DNA of 64,000 nt from Nocardia wallacei (lineage in GTDB: Bacteria; Actinomycetota; Actinomycetes; Mycobacteriales; Mycobacteriaceae): positions 3,286,001 through 3,350,000 of the forward strand of contig NZ_AP023396.1 in assembly GCF_014466955.1 (NCBI RefSeq), read 5' to 3'. Position numbers and translations under genes: made by a program. Below the pieces are notes generated by a model that saw nothing but the letters and a program-made list of their open reading frames with translations, had not been told where the DNA came from and did no database searches. Below, piece by piece: positions 37,098-45,549 of this stretch; the stretch's first letter is position 1; each line of letters begins with the position of its first letter.

Positions 37098-37544
37098 ATG
37101 TCGCGCATCGAGATCGAGGATCTGCCCGCCGATACCGCCGAGGTGCTGCGCCGCCGCGCCCGCTACGCCGGGCTGCCGGTACTGGACTATGTGCGCCAGG
37201 AGTTGACGGCGCTGACCGCGCGCCGCGTGCCCATCGACTCCGTGGTCGAGTTCCTGGAGAACGAGCGGCCGGACCATCCCTCCGCCACCCTCGACGAGGG
37301 CGCGATGGCGCTGATCCACACCTACGACCTGCCCGCCGACGCGTGGAGCGTGCTGAGCCGCCGCGCCGCCGCCGCGGGCGCGCCGCTCGGCGACTACGTC
37401 CGTCAGGAACTGATCAAACTGGCCCGCCGGAGCACCCTCGAGGAGTCGATGCAGGAGTTCCGCGACATCCTGGACCGCGACCCGAATCTCGACGTCGACC
37501 TGGGCGCCGTCGAGGACACGCTCCGCTACGTGCGCGGCATGTAA
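37098..37544 (+). CDS. Double ribbon-helix-helix (FitA/VapB-like) protein, orphan
   Basis: 148 residues consisting of two tandem copies of a FitA-type antitoxin unit. Copy 1 is IEIEDLPADTAEVLRRRA then GLPVLDYVRQEL; copy 2 is IHTYDLPADAWSVLSRRA then GAPLGDYVRQELIKL. Such units normally dimerise to bind DNA; here both are on one chain. FitA/VapB antitoxins are usually followed by a PIN-domain toxin, but the next gene is an unrelated transporter on the other strand and no toxin is adjacent. It may be a solitary repressor. Start ATG 37098. Confidence 0.7.
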   Translation: MSRIEIEDLPADTAEVLRRRARYAGLPVLDYVRQELTALTARRVPIDSVVEFLENERPDHPSATLDEGAMALIHTYDLPADAWSVLSRRAAAAGAPLGDYVRQELIKLARRSTLEESMQEFRDILDRDPNLDVDLGAVEDTLRYVRGM

Positions 37545-37548
37545 CCGG

Positions 37549-38553
37549 TCATCCGGCGGTGGCCGCCGGAACAGGCCGGGCGGCAGCATTTTCCGCGGCC
37601 CGGCCCCACCGGCCCGCGAGCGCGGCGCAGACGAACAGCTGAATCTGGTGAAAGATCATCAGCGGCAACACGATCAGCCCGACCGGGTGCCCGGCGAACA
37701 GCACCGTCGCCATCGGCAGCCCGGTGGCGAGGCTCTTCTTCGAGCCGCAGAAGATCACCACGATCCGATCCGCGCGGCCGAATCCGAGCAGCCCGCTACC
37801 CGCCGAGGTCACCGCCAGCAACACGGCCAGCAGGCCCGCGCACACCGCCACCACGGCCAGCAGCGCCCACGGCGACAGCCCGCGCCAGATGTGCTCCACC
37901 ATGCCCGCGCTGAACGCGGCGTAGACCACCAGATACACCGAGCCCCGGTCCACCACACGGGTCACCGCCGCATGCCGCAGTAACCGCCGCAACCACGGCC
38001 GCGACAACTGACCGGCCAGGAACGGCAACAGCAGTTGGACCACGATCGACAGGATCGCGGTGGGCGACACCGTCGCGCCGCCGGCGGTGTGCATGAGCAG
38101 CATGACCAGCAGCGGCGTCGCGAACACACCCACGAGATTCGACAGCGACGCGCTCACCACCGCGCCCGCCACGTTGCCGCGCGCGATCGAGGTGAACGCG
38201 ATCGACGACTGCACCGTCGAGGGGAGCAGGCACAGGAACAGCATGCCGGTGTAGAGATCCGCGGTCAGCACCGACGGCGCCAGCAGCCGCAGTGCCAGGC
38301 CGAGCAGCGGGAACACTACGTACGTCACCGCGAGCACGCTCGCGTGCAGCCGCCAGTGCCGCAGCCCGGCCAGTGCCTCGCGTGGTTCCAGCCGGGCGCC
38401 GTAGAGCAGGAACAGCACCCCGATGGCGAGCTTCGTGGCCCAGTCCAGGACCTCGGCGGCGCTGCCGCGCGCGGGCAACGCGACCGCGACCAGCACGCTG
38501 ACCAGGATGCCGAGCATGAAGGCGTCGATGCGCAGCTTGGCGAGAATCTTCAC
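37549..38553 (-). CDS. Bile acid:sodium symporter-like transporter (SBF_like)
   Basis: A 334-residue membrane protein with about nine helices of the SBF-like/YocS-related family. The family stretches FLLYGARLEPREAL, LCLLPSTVQSSIAFTSIARGNVAGAV and FCGSKKSLATGLPMA are visible. I chose GTG 38553: TACCGT on the minus strand fits a -10 box six bases upstream, giving a leaderless start. It is divergent from a LysR regulator, which probably controls it. The substrate is unknown; acids or steroid-like anions are possible. Confidence 0.88.
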   Translation of the reverse strand: MKILAKLRIDAFMLGILVSVLVAVALPARGSAAEVLDWATKLAIGVLFLLYGARLEPREALAGLRHWRLHASVLAVTYVVFPLLGLALRLLAPSVLTADLYTGMLFLCLLPSTVQSSIAFTSIARGNVAGAVVSASLSNLVGVFATPLLVMLLMHTAGGATVSPTAILSIVVQLLLPFLAGQLSRPWLRRLLRHAAVTRVVDRGSVYLVVYAAFSAGMVEHIWRGLSPWALLAVVAVCAGLLAVLLAVTSAGSGLLGFGRADRIVVIFCGSKKSLATGLPMATVLFAGHPVGLIVLPLMIFHQIQLFVCAALAGRWGRAAENAAARPVPAATAG

Positions 38554-38599
38554 GTATGTACGGTATGGCCGTCGCACTGATCACGGAAGGCGGCGTAAT

Positions 38600-38621
38600 C
38601 GATAACTCTGAACGAGTATCG
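38600..38621. promoter_or_regulatory. Probable LysR-type binding site
   Basis: CGATAACTC and GAGTATCG form a near-perfect inverted repeat around five bases, with one extra A in the left arm. It lies between the divergent transporter and LysR genes and reaches the LysR start, as autorepressor sites do. Confidence 0.5.
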
Positions 38622-38623
38622 TG

Positions 38624-39481
38624 ATGAATGTGTTCGACCCGGACCTGCTGCGTACCTTTCTCGCCGTGGAGGGGGCCGGTGGTTTCACCGCGGCGGGCCG
38701 CCTCCTCGGGCTGCGGCAGTCGACGGTCAGCGGGCATGTCGCCAGGCTCGAACAGGCGGCCGGGCGCGAACTGTTCCGCCGCGACACCCGCAATCTCGCC
38801 CTCACCGCCGACGGCGCCGCGATGGTGGGGTTCGCTCGCGCCATTCTCGACGCGCAGGCGACGGCCGAGCGCTACTTCTCCGGCTCGCGGTTGTCCGGCC
38901 TGATCCGGCTCGGCGCCTCCGACGATGTGATGGCCCGTGAGCTACCGGACGTGCTGCTCGAATTCCAGCGCAGCCACCCCGGTGTGGACCTGGAGCTGAC
39001 CGTCGGACTCAGCGAGAACCTGAAGACCCGGATGGGCGCGGGAGAGCTGGACCTGGTCGTCGGCAAGCGCCTGCCCGGGGAACGGCACGGCGAACTGCTG
39101 TGGCGCGACCGGCTGGTCTGGGCGGGCCGTTCCGGCGCGACGGGTTTCGACGATCCGGTCCCACTCGTGACGTATCCGCCGCCGAGTCTCACCCGCCACA
39201 TCGCCCTGCGCGCCCTGGAGCGCGAGGGCCGCACCTGCCGTATCGCCTGCACCAGTGACAGTCAGCTGGGGCTGCGGGCGGCGGTGCTGGCCGGGCTCGG
39301 TCTGGTGGTGCATGCCGAAAGCCTGCTTCCCGCAGGGCTTTTCGCCGTGGCCGAGCCGCGCCTGCCGGAGTTGGGCGAGCTCGAGTTCGTCCTGCTGCGC
39401 CGCCGCAGCCGCCTGCCGGAGCCGGAGCGCGCGCTGTGCGAGGCGATCACCTCCGCTGCGCGGCGGGCCCGGCGCGCGTGA
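38624..39481 (+). CDS. LysR-family regulator
   Basis: A 285-residue regulator with the LysR helix-turn-helix at residues 3-62 (LLRTFLAVEGAGGFTAAGRLLGLRQSTVSGHVARLE) and a periplasmic-binding-like effector domain after about residue 90. The ATG at 38624 or GTG at 38621 is the start. The palindrome at 38600-38621 overlaps its start region. The divergent SBF-like transporter is the most likely target. Confidence 0.92.
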   Translation: MNVFDPDLLRTFLAVEGAGGFTAAGRLLGLRQSTVSGHVARLEQAAGRELFRRDTRNLALTADGAAMVGFARAILDAQATAERYFSGSRLSGLIRLGASDDVMARELPDVLLEFQRSHPGVDLELTVGLSENLKTRMGAGELDLVVGKRLPGERHGELLWRDRLVWAGRSGATGFDDPVPLVTYPPPSLTRHIALRALEREGRTCRIACTSDSQLGLRAAVLAGLGLVVHAESLLPAGLFAVAEPRLPELGELEFVLLRRRSRLPEPERALCEAITSAARRARRA

Positions 39482-39483
39482 GA

Positions 39484-40290
39484 TCAGGTTCGATCGGGGC
39501 GGCTGCCGATCACCACGGTCGCGTACAACTCCTCGGACTCGACGACCCTCGGCGTCAGACCGGCGCGCGCGAAGACGTCGACCGCGACCGGCGCCTGTTC
39601 CTCGCTCGATTCCACCAGCAGGTGACCACCCGGCGCCAGCCACGAGGGCGCCGCGGCGGCCACGCGCCGGACGACGTCGAGCCCGTCGGCGCCGCCGTCG
39701 AGGGCCGAAATCGGCTCGTGCTCACGGGCTTCCGGCGGCATGCCGGTGATCCGGGCGGTCGGCACGTACGGGGTGTTGGCGAGCAGCAGGTCCACGCGCC
39801 CGGCCAGCTGCGCGGGCAGGGGCGCGAACAGATCACCCTCGTAGACGCGCGCGTCCAGCGGGGCGAGATTGCGGCGAGCGCAGGACACGGCGGCGGGCTC
39901 GATGTCGCTCGCCGTGAGCCGCGCCCGGACGCCCGCGCGGGCCAGCTCCGTGACCACCGCCAGCCCGAGCGCGCCGCAGCCGCAGCACAGGTCGAGCACG
40001 ACGCGGGGATCGCCGGGCGGGCGGCTGCCGAGCGCCACCGCCTGCTCGACGAGGAATCCGGTGCGTTGCCGCGGCACGAAGACACCGGGTTCGACCGCGA
40101 CGCGCAGCCCGCGAAATTCGGCCCAGCCCAGCAGGTGCTCCAGCGGTATGCCGGAAGTTCGCTGCGTCACGAGGGCGTGGAGTTCGGCGGGCGTGGAGGC
40201 CGCCTCACTCAGCAGGGCGGCCTCGTCCTCGGCGAAGACACAGCCGGCCGCGCGCAGGGCGGCGACGATGTCCGGGTCGGATCCGATCAT
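39484..40290 (-). CDS. PrmC-related protein-glutamine N5-methyltransferase
   Basis: A 268-residue HemK/PrmC-like SAM methyltransferase. SAM-binding motif VLDLCCGCGALGLAV is near residue 94; the catalytic NPPY is NTPYVP here, a change characteristic of the PrmC-related paralogue group seen in actinobacteria. True PrmC lies by prfA elsewhere, so this is a paralogue with an unproved substrate. It converges on the LysR gene. Confidence 0.85.
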   Translation of the reverse strand: MIGSDPDIVAALRAAGCVFAEDEAALLSEAASTPAELHALVTQRTSGIPLEHLLGWAEFRGLRVAVEPGVFVPRQRTGFLVEQAVALGSRPPGDPRVVLDLCCGCGALGLAVVTELARAGVRARLTASDIEPAAVSCARRNLAPLDARVYEGDLFAPLPAQLAGRVDLLLANTPYVPTARITGMPPEAREHEPISALDGGADGLDVVRRVAAAAPSWLAPGGHLLVESSEEQAPVAVDVFARAGLTPRVVESEELYATVVIGSRPDRT

Positions 40291-40315
40291 CCGACCATTG
40301 TGCCGACCGCGGCGG

Positions 40316-41200
40316 TCAGCGCTCGGCCGGCAGGAGGAAGGTGCGGGTGGCGTCGAGGTAGATGCCGCGCTGGGCGGCCCGGTTCGGCGGCGGCAACTGC
40401 GATACCAGCTGATCGGTGGAGGTCATCGCGCCCACCACGTGCGTTCCGGCGACGATGAAATCCGCTACCGCGCGGCGGATGTGGTTCGGCGAGGTCACCA
40501 CGACGGCGCTGGTCGCCCCCGCGTCCCGCAGCATGCGGCTGCTGAACAGCGCGTTCTGCACCGTGGAGCCGGCGCGGTCCTCGACCAGCACCCGGTTCGC
40601 CGGAATGCCGTGCCCGATCAGCCAGCCCGCCATGGCCACTGCCTCCGGCACCCCGTTCTGCGGGTTGCCGCCGGTGACCACGATCGGCGACCAGGGGGCG
40701 GCGACGGCCTGCAGCCAGGCCGCCTGCAGCCGATTCACCAGTTCGGGGCGCAGGGCGCCGTCGGGCAGCAGACCGTAGCCGAGGACCACGATGCCGGTCT
40801 GCGGGCCGATCAGCGCGGGCAGGGGATTGGGCAGGGTGCCCACCGCGGCGCCGATGGCGCCCAGCAGGTTTCGGGTGCCCTGCGCCATCGCGCCGTCGAC
40901 GGCCCCGAGCCGGTTCAGCGCGGCCTCGCGGGTGATGAGGTCACCGCTGTAGTCCGACCAGATCGCCTGCAGCGCGAGCGCCTGCGAGTCGTCGGGGGTG
41001 CCGTCGAGCAGCGCGCGCAGATCGGCCAGTCCCGCCGGATCGTTGCCGCTGAGGAAGTTGGCTTGGGCGGAGTTGTAGAGCGGAGCCGGGCCCTCGGCAG
41101 CGATGGCCGCGCCCGCGAACGGACCGGCGAGTGCGAGGGTGACCGCCGAACCGGCGGCGAGATATCGGAGACGCCTGGCGATTTTCACTGCAGTCGACAC
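40316..41200 (-). CDS. YdcF-like (DUF218) secreted protein
   Basis: About 294 residues with a signal peptide ending AIA-AEG. The C-terminal two thirds is a DUF218/ElyC-SanA-like domain: TGIVVLGYGLLPDG, IVVTGGNPQNGVPEAVAMAGWL and RVLVEDRAGSTVQNALFSSRML. Such proteins are linked to envelope carbohydrate homeostasis. The start may be GTG 41200 (compact signal peptide, GGAAAGG close by) or ATG 41221. The domain assignment is solid and the role is not known. Confidence 0.83.
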   Translation of the reverse strand: MSTAVKIARRLRYLAAGSAVTLALAGPFAGAAIAAEGPAPLYNSAQANFLSGNDPAGLADLRALLDGTPDDSQALALQAIWSDYSGDLITREAALNRLGAVDGAMAQGTRNLLGAIGAAVGTLPNPLPALIGPQTGIVVLGYGLLPDGALRPELVNRLQAAWLQAVAAPWSPIVVTGGNPQNGVPEAVAMAGWLIGHGIPANRVLVEDRAGSTVQNALFSSRMLRDAGATSAVVVTSPNHIRRAVADFIVAGTHVVGAMTSTDQLVSQLPPPNRAAQRGIYLDATRTFLLPAER

Positions 41201-41497
41201 CTTTCCGAAGGAGCGGGTCATGCGCGTGTTGCTGGCAATTGCCTCTGGACAATCGAGCCAACGATACGGCCGCCCCGCCCCGCGAGAGCGGATTTGGGGG
41301 TGTGACATATCTGGATGTAACGCGCAGGCAGGGGTGAACTCGCACAAACAGCATGTTCACAACGTCGTACGTGGGTGCCGTGTGGAACGAGGGGGAGGAA
41401 GATCCGGCCACGGACGTTCGTCCGTGCCCCGCTCTCGCGGACACATCCACTCCGGCGGGGGTTCACCGTTCGTCTGCCCCACAGACCCGGCACGCGG

Positions 41498-41809
41498 TCA
41501 GATGCTGCCCTTGCGTTCGATGACAAGGATCCGGGCTTCGGGCGCGGGGTGGGCGATGTGCTCGTCGCCGATTTCGGCGTAGCAGATCTTGCCGGGCGTC
41601 AGGCGTTCGACCCTTTCCTTGCCGTCCTCGCGATAATGCATATCGACTACGCCGTCCAGCACGACGAAGACCTCAGGGCCGTCGTTGACATGCCAGACAT
41701 AGGGCTGATCGGTCCAGTGCAGCCGGATCGTCGCGGATCCGATTTCGGTGATATCAATCGCCCCCCACGGGCGGTCCGCGGTGAAGTCACCGGCCTCGAA
41801 GAAACGCAT
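41498..41809 (-). CDS. Small cupin-domain protein
   Basis: A 103-residue single-domain cupin. The pattern is YVWHVNDGPEVFVVLDGVVDMHYRED for cupin motif 1 and KICYAEIGDEHIAHP for motif 2, giving probable metal ligands at the His and Glu positions. It is divergent from the MarR gene and probably its target. The ligand is unknown; mannose- or phenolic-type functions occur in this class. Confidence 0.8.
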   Translation of the reverse strand: MRFFEAGDFTADRPWGAIDITEIGSATIRLHWTDQPYVWHVNDGPEVFVVLDGVVDMHYREDGKERVERLTPGKICYAEIGDEHIAHPAPEARILVIERKGSI

Positions 41810-41914
41810 GCGTCGATTATGGGCCGCGTCGGCGATATATTCCTGTCCGGGACTACATCGCTACCGGGAGGTCTCAGGTGGTGTCGTCAGCGCCCCTGAC
41901 GGGCCAGAACCGGA

Positions 41915-41953
41915 TCGCACGCGGCCGTGCGATGATAATCCCATCCGGGATGG
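41915..41953. promoter_or_regulatory. Two inverted repeats in the cupin/MarR gap
   Basis: TCGCACG and CGTGCGA (41915-41932) surround four bases, and CCATC and GATGG (41941-41953) surround three. Both lie close to the MarR gene start at 41984, at the position expected for operators of that regulator. Confidence 0.5.
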
Positions 41954-41983
41954 TCCCGGACGCAGTGATTACTGAACCTGTTT

Positions 41984-42457
41984 ATGGGCGGACCTTTGGA
42001 CGACTTGTTCTGCGATCCCCGCTGGGACCCTTACGGCCTCCTGCGGGAGGCATACCTCAGCGTGACTCGCCACATCGACGCACAGGTGAGCCCCGCCGGC
42101 GATATGGACGCGGCGATCTCGGACCTGCTGTTCCGGCTCGCGCGTACGCCCGATTACTCGCTGCGCGCCATCGATATCACCCGCGCTCTCGCCACCAGCA
42201 CGACACGCACAACGCGTGTGGTCGACTTCGCGCAAGCACAAGGTTTCGTCGTCCGCGCCCCGCATCCCACCGACCGCCGCGCTACCGTGGTTTCCCTGAC
42301 CGCGGGCGGTATGGCCGAGGCGCGCAGACGCGGAGTGGTCGCCCTCGATGCGGCACAGCGCTATATCCATGACATCCTCAGCCCGGCCGAGATCGACGCG
42401 ATGACCGCGCTGCTGCGGAAACTTCGCGACGGTAATCAAGCGATCGACGGCCGATAA
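41984..42457 (+). CDS. MarR-family regulator
   Basis: A 157-residue winged-helix protein. Helix-turn-helix segment LRAIDITRALATSTTRTTRVVDFAQAQGFV and the wing PHPTDRRATVVSLTAGG are present. ATG 41984 gives the usual MarR length of about 150. It should bind the inverted repeats at 41915-41953 and control the divergent cupin gene. Confidence 0.88.
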   Translation: MGGPLDDLFCDPRWDPYGLLREAYLSVTRHIDAQVSPAGDMDAAISDLLFRLARTPDYSLRAIDITRALATSTTRTTRVVDFAQAQGFVVRAPHPTDRRATVVSLTAGGMAEARRRGVVALDAAQRYIHDILSPAEIDAMTALLRKLRDGNQAIDGR

Positions 42458-42489
42458 CCCAGAGGGCAGACTATCTCAGCGAGCCGACG

Positions 42490-42960
42490 CTACAGTGTGA
42501 CCGCCATGTCCATGCCTCCGTCGAGCGGCAGCGTCTGGGTCACCAATCCGTTGGCGGGGTCGCCGAGAAAGTCGAAGAGCCTGCGGTAGCCAGGCGGCTG
42601 GTCGGCGGCGTTGTCGATGACGACGACGGCACCCCGGCGCAGCGCGGTGCGATCAATTCGATGGCGGGCCGGGCCATGAGGGGCCAGATATCGATCAAGG
42701 CGAAATCGACCGGCCGACCGACCGACATGCCGCAAAGTATCGCGTAGTTCCCTCGCGTAAGTCGATGTATCGGTCGAGGCCGGCCACGTCGAAATGCTTC
42801 CGGGCCTCAGCGGCTTTGGCTGGTTCGTGTTCGGTGCCGATGACCACTCCGGCTCTCCGCCTGCGGCGGAAACGAGGTGGATGGCCTGAGCGAGGTAGCG
42901 GGTGGAGACGCCGTACGAACTACCTACATCCACAGCCACATCGGAGATCGGATCGGCCGG
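42490..42960 (-). pseudogene. Frameshifted class I O-methyltransferase remnant
   Basis: No single frame covers the whole gene, but all three minus-strand frames together give a recognisable SAM-dependent O-methyltransferase. Frame 1 has VDVGSSYGVSTRYLAQA, frame 2 has IGTEHEPAKAAEARKHFDVA then DRYIDLREG, frame 3 has VGRPVDFALIDIW, then frame 1 again ends VVVIDNAADQPPGY. At least three frameshifts are needed. The N-terminal 60 or so residues are missing because the PPE gene lies there. It is clearly non-functional. Confidence 0.8.
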
Positions 42961-42963
42961 AGG

Positions 42964-44226
42964 CTACTGATTGCGGTCGCCGTCTCCGTACTCGATGACC
43001 CCGACGACAGGTTGGGCTTCCAGGGTCGGTATGTCCTGAGGTGTTCCGTAACCGACGACCTTGGACACCTTCACAGCGCTCTCGTCGCCGCGTCGCCGTG
43101 ATCGCGCCTGCGGGGCGACAACTCCCCGTGGCGCAACCGGCTGAGGGACCGGTGCGTTTGCCGATTCGGTCGGCACCGCACCGAATGTCGGTGAGGGCCG
43201 CGATTGCCAGTTGGCCGGCATCCGAAAACCGGTCGTGGCTCCTGCCATCGAGGCCGGGCCACCGCGCGTCATCCCGATCACCCCCGAACTCGCTGCCGTC
43301 GCGCTGGACCCCGAGGTCGACGACGACGGCGGAACCTCGGTGAGCCCGCTGTTGGTCGGGTCGCCGGCAGCATCATTCACTCCCTCGCGAGCCGCATCTG
43401 CTCCCGAGCCGGCCATATCTTCTCCCCGGCCGGTCAGGTAGGTTGCCGGATCAACACCTGATATCGATTGCGCACCCTCCGCCGATGGCGTGGTTATCGC
43501 CCGATCCGCAAGACTTCGCTCTGCTCGCACTGCGTTCGGCCCGAGTTCGTTCCCGCCGTCTCCGGATGCCGAGGATCCGCTGTCCGAAGCCGAGTCTCGC
43601 TGCGTCCGATCCGATGTCGGCGAGTACAGCGAACTCGCCACGAGATCAGCCGAAACGGACGGAGTCTCTGATCCGCCGCTGCCGGAGACGACCGGTTGCG
43701 AAGGCACGGGGGGCGGAAAGCTGGCGAGAATAGGAACCAAGGTTGCGGAATATTGCTCCATGACCGCGACGGCAGCGGCGAAGATGGCCGCACTTTCGAC
43801 TTCCATCAGCATCAACATCGGCAAAGCCGGGGCGGCAACAGTGCTGGCCGCCAACAATGCGGTCTGCCTGGCCGTAAATTCCATCAGCTCCGCTTCCACG
43901 GCCAGCATAGCGTGGTATGCGATCTTGTAAGCGCCTTCGGCCTCGAGCAAGAGCGTGGACGTCTGGACCGCTACGTCGGCTTGGGCGCGCAATGAATCGG
44001 TATACCTGCGAAACGCCGCCTGGGCGGCATCGGACGAGATGCCACGCCAGGTCTCGCCCATCTCGACCATCGAAGCATCAGTTCTGTTCGCGGCGGCATT
44101 CAACTGCGCGGCGATGGCCGAGTACGACTTTGCCGCCGCATCTATCGACGCCGTTCCGGGGCCGGTGAGCAATGGGCGGATAATCGCCTCAGCGGCGACC
44201 ACGAACGGATCGACATAGGGCAACAT
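42964..44226 (-). CDS. PPE-family protein
   Basis: 420 residues. The first 180 form the PPE helical bundle, with WRG (WxG) at the helical turn and ALLAASTVAAPALPML at its end; the PPE domain pairs with a PE partner for type VII (ESX) secretion. A long Ser/Pro/Gly-rich tail follows and the last ten residues include YxxxD (YGDGD), similar to ESX export signals. I chose ATG 44226 (with AGAAAG upstream) over an upstream TTG. It directly follows the PE gene. The C-terminus abuts the O-methyltransferase remnant, and no ESX machinery is in the window. Confidence 0.8.
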   Translation of the reverse strand: MLPYVDPFVVAAEAIIRPLLTGPGTASIDAAAKSYSAIAAQLNAAANRTDASMVEMGETWRGISSDAAQAAFRRYTDSLRAQADVAVQTSTLLLEAEGAYKIAYHAMLAVEAELMEFTARQTALLAASTVAAPALPMLMLMEVESAAIFAAAVAVMEQYSATLVPILASFPPPVPSQPVVSGSGGSETPSVSADLVASSLYSPTSDRTQRDSASDSGSSASGDGGNELGPNAVRAERSLADRAITTPSAEGAQSISGVDPATYLTGRGEDMAGSGADAAREGVNDAAGDPTNSGLTEVPPSSSTSGSSATAASSGVIGMTRGGPASMAGATTGFRMPANWQSRPSPTFGAVPTESANAPVPQPVAPRGVVAPQARSRRRGDESAVKVSKVVGYGTPQDIPTLEAQPVVGVIEYGDGDRNQ

Positions 44227-44252
44227 GGGATTTGCTTTCTCTCGATGAATGC

Positions 44253-44564
44253 TCAATCGGCAATGTGCACGGATCCGACCGAATCCGCCCCGTACTGATC
44301 GGCCCGGGTGAACTCGGCGGCAATGATCGGCAACACTGCCGCCGCCTCCTCACCGCGACCGATCATCTCCAGAGTGCGGGGAAAGAATTCGGCAGCGTGC
44401 GCGAACGTCACGGGCAATATCTGCGCGCTGGCGCCATCGAATCCCGGAGGTGCGGCAACCGCAGCCTCGACAGCACCGAGAACGGTATCGGCGACGCCGA
44501 CTAGCGCCGTGTCCAGCTTCGCGCTGGTCGACGGAAGATGTTCTGGCACAACCTCGAAGGACAT
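44253..44564 (-). CDS. PE-like small protein paired with the PPE gene
   Basis: A 103-residue protein starting MSFEVVPEHLPSTSAKL, the usual PE start style (MSFV-PE), with two helices expected and a central Pro-Gly (APPGFDG) turn. AGGAG precedes ATG 44564. It ends 27 bases before the PPE start, so the two form a PE-PPE operon of the kind whose products form a secreted heterodimer. Confidence 0.75.
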   Translation of the reverse strand: MSFEVVPEHLPSTSAKLDTALVGVADTVLGAVEAAVAAPPGFDGASAQILPVTFAHAAEFFPRTLEMIGRGEEAAAVLPIIAAEFTRADQYGADSVGSVHIAD

Positions 44565-44734
44565 GGAATGCTCCTGATGACTTTTCGCCCGCTGACCGGG
44601 CATGCAAATAATCCGCCGACAAAGGGTTGAACGAGGCCGCGGCATCACTCACACTCACCGAGCGGGCAGGCAGCGCAATACCACCGGGCCCATGTTCGGG
44701 TGAGTGTTGCACCGACGTGGTGGCCGAGGACCGC

Positions 44735-45172
44735 TCATCCGGACTGGGGCAGCGGCACATTCTGCAGGCGGAGTTCCCCCAGCGCGAGTATCTTGTCCGC
44801 GACCTCGTCGGTGACGACCACCTTCCACAATTGCTGAACCCGCCCCTGATGGAGCGGCTCGGCCAACACCGAGGCGCGGCAGCCGGAGGTGGACCGCAGG
44901 AAGTTCGTCGAGTTGTGGACGCCGACCGCGTATTGGCCGCGCTCCGCGACCGCGACACTGGCGCCGAAACTCCCCGCCGTCTCGACGATCGCGGCATAGA
45001 CGCCGCCGTGCACGACACCCCACGGCGTGTGATGGTCGGCCCCCAAGTCGACATAGCCGGCGATGCGAGTGCCCGAGACCTCCTCGGCAACGAAACCGGT
45101 CGACGCGACGAACTTGCTTTCCCGATCCGATACGGCGCCCTCGAGAGGCGGCGAGGAGGAAAGTTCAGGCAT
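44735..45172 (-). CDS. PaaI-type thioesterase (hotdog fold)
   Basis: A 145-residue hotdog thioesterase. The motif HGGVYAAIVETAGSFGAS contains the PaaI HGG and the catalytic acidic residue further on. GGAG precedes ATG 45172. It should hydrolyse an aryl- or acyl-CoA, or an acyl-ACP. It is read from a promoter with an operator in its spacer (45322-45351), leaving a 145-base leader. The polyketide genes begin 2.7 kb away on the other strand, so an editing role in that pathway is possible but not shown. Confidence 0.86.
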   Translation of the reverse strand: MPELSSSPPLEGAVSDRESKFVASTGFVAEEVSGTRIAGYVDLGADHHTPWGVVHGGVYAAIVETAGSFGASVAVAERGQYAVGVHNSTNFLRSTSGCRASVLAEPLHQGRVQQLWKVVVTDEVADKILALGELRLQNVPLPQSG

Positions 45173-45321
45173 GGCAGCTCCTAACAGCAATGAATCCGGC
45201 CCCGACCTCGTGCCGGACGTACTCGGCCAGCCGTCCGACAGTGGCAACGGCGGTCCATGACAGACGCAGCCGCGCGAGTACCTGTTCCGCCGCTACACCC
45301 GACGCCCTTACCGTCACGTTC

Positions 45322-45351
45322 AGGATAGTCCCGAACGGGACAATATCGCAA
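45322..45351 (-). promoter_or_regulatory. Promoter with operator inside the spacer, reading toward the thioesterase
   Basis: On the minus strand -35 TTGCGA (45346-45351) and -10 TATCCT (45322-45327) are 18 bases apart. The 14-bp perfect palindrome GTCCCGTTCGGGAC (45328-45341) fills most of the spacer and abuts the -10. A repressor there would block RNA polymerase directly. The regulator gene is not evident nearby. Confidence 0.6.
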
Positions 45352-45549
45352 CCTGGCCGACCGGCGGATCGAACCGCAACCACGGTGATCTGCGGCCGCC
45401 TCCTCCCCGATGTACCCCGCCCTGCCCAGGCTCGAGAGCTCGGCGCTGCGCGGAATTCGTACCAGTGTCGCGGTGTGGAACCGGTGAGATCGCGACTTCG
45501 TGCGCGGTCCGCGGCCGGGAAACGAGTAGCCGCGAGTGCGGCCGCCGGA

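Noticed and set aside
37098..37544. Complete VapBC-type toxin-antitoxin pair
   Set aside because: No PIN-domain toxin lies on either side; the next gene is an unrelated transporter on the opposite strand.
45165..45317. 50-codon ORF overlapping the thioesterase start
   Set aside because: Its only plausible start (GTG 45317) lies at or before the predicted transcript start and there is no other start codon. The stretch is more simply the 5' leader of the thioesterase mRNA.
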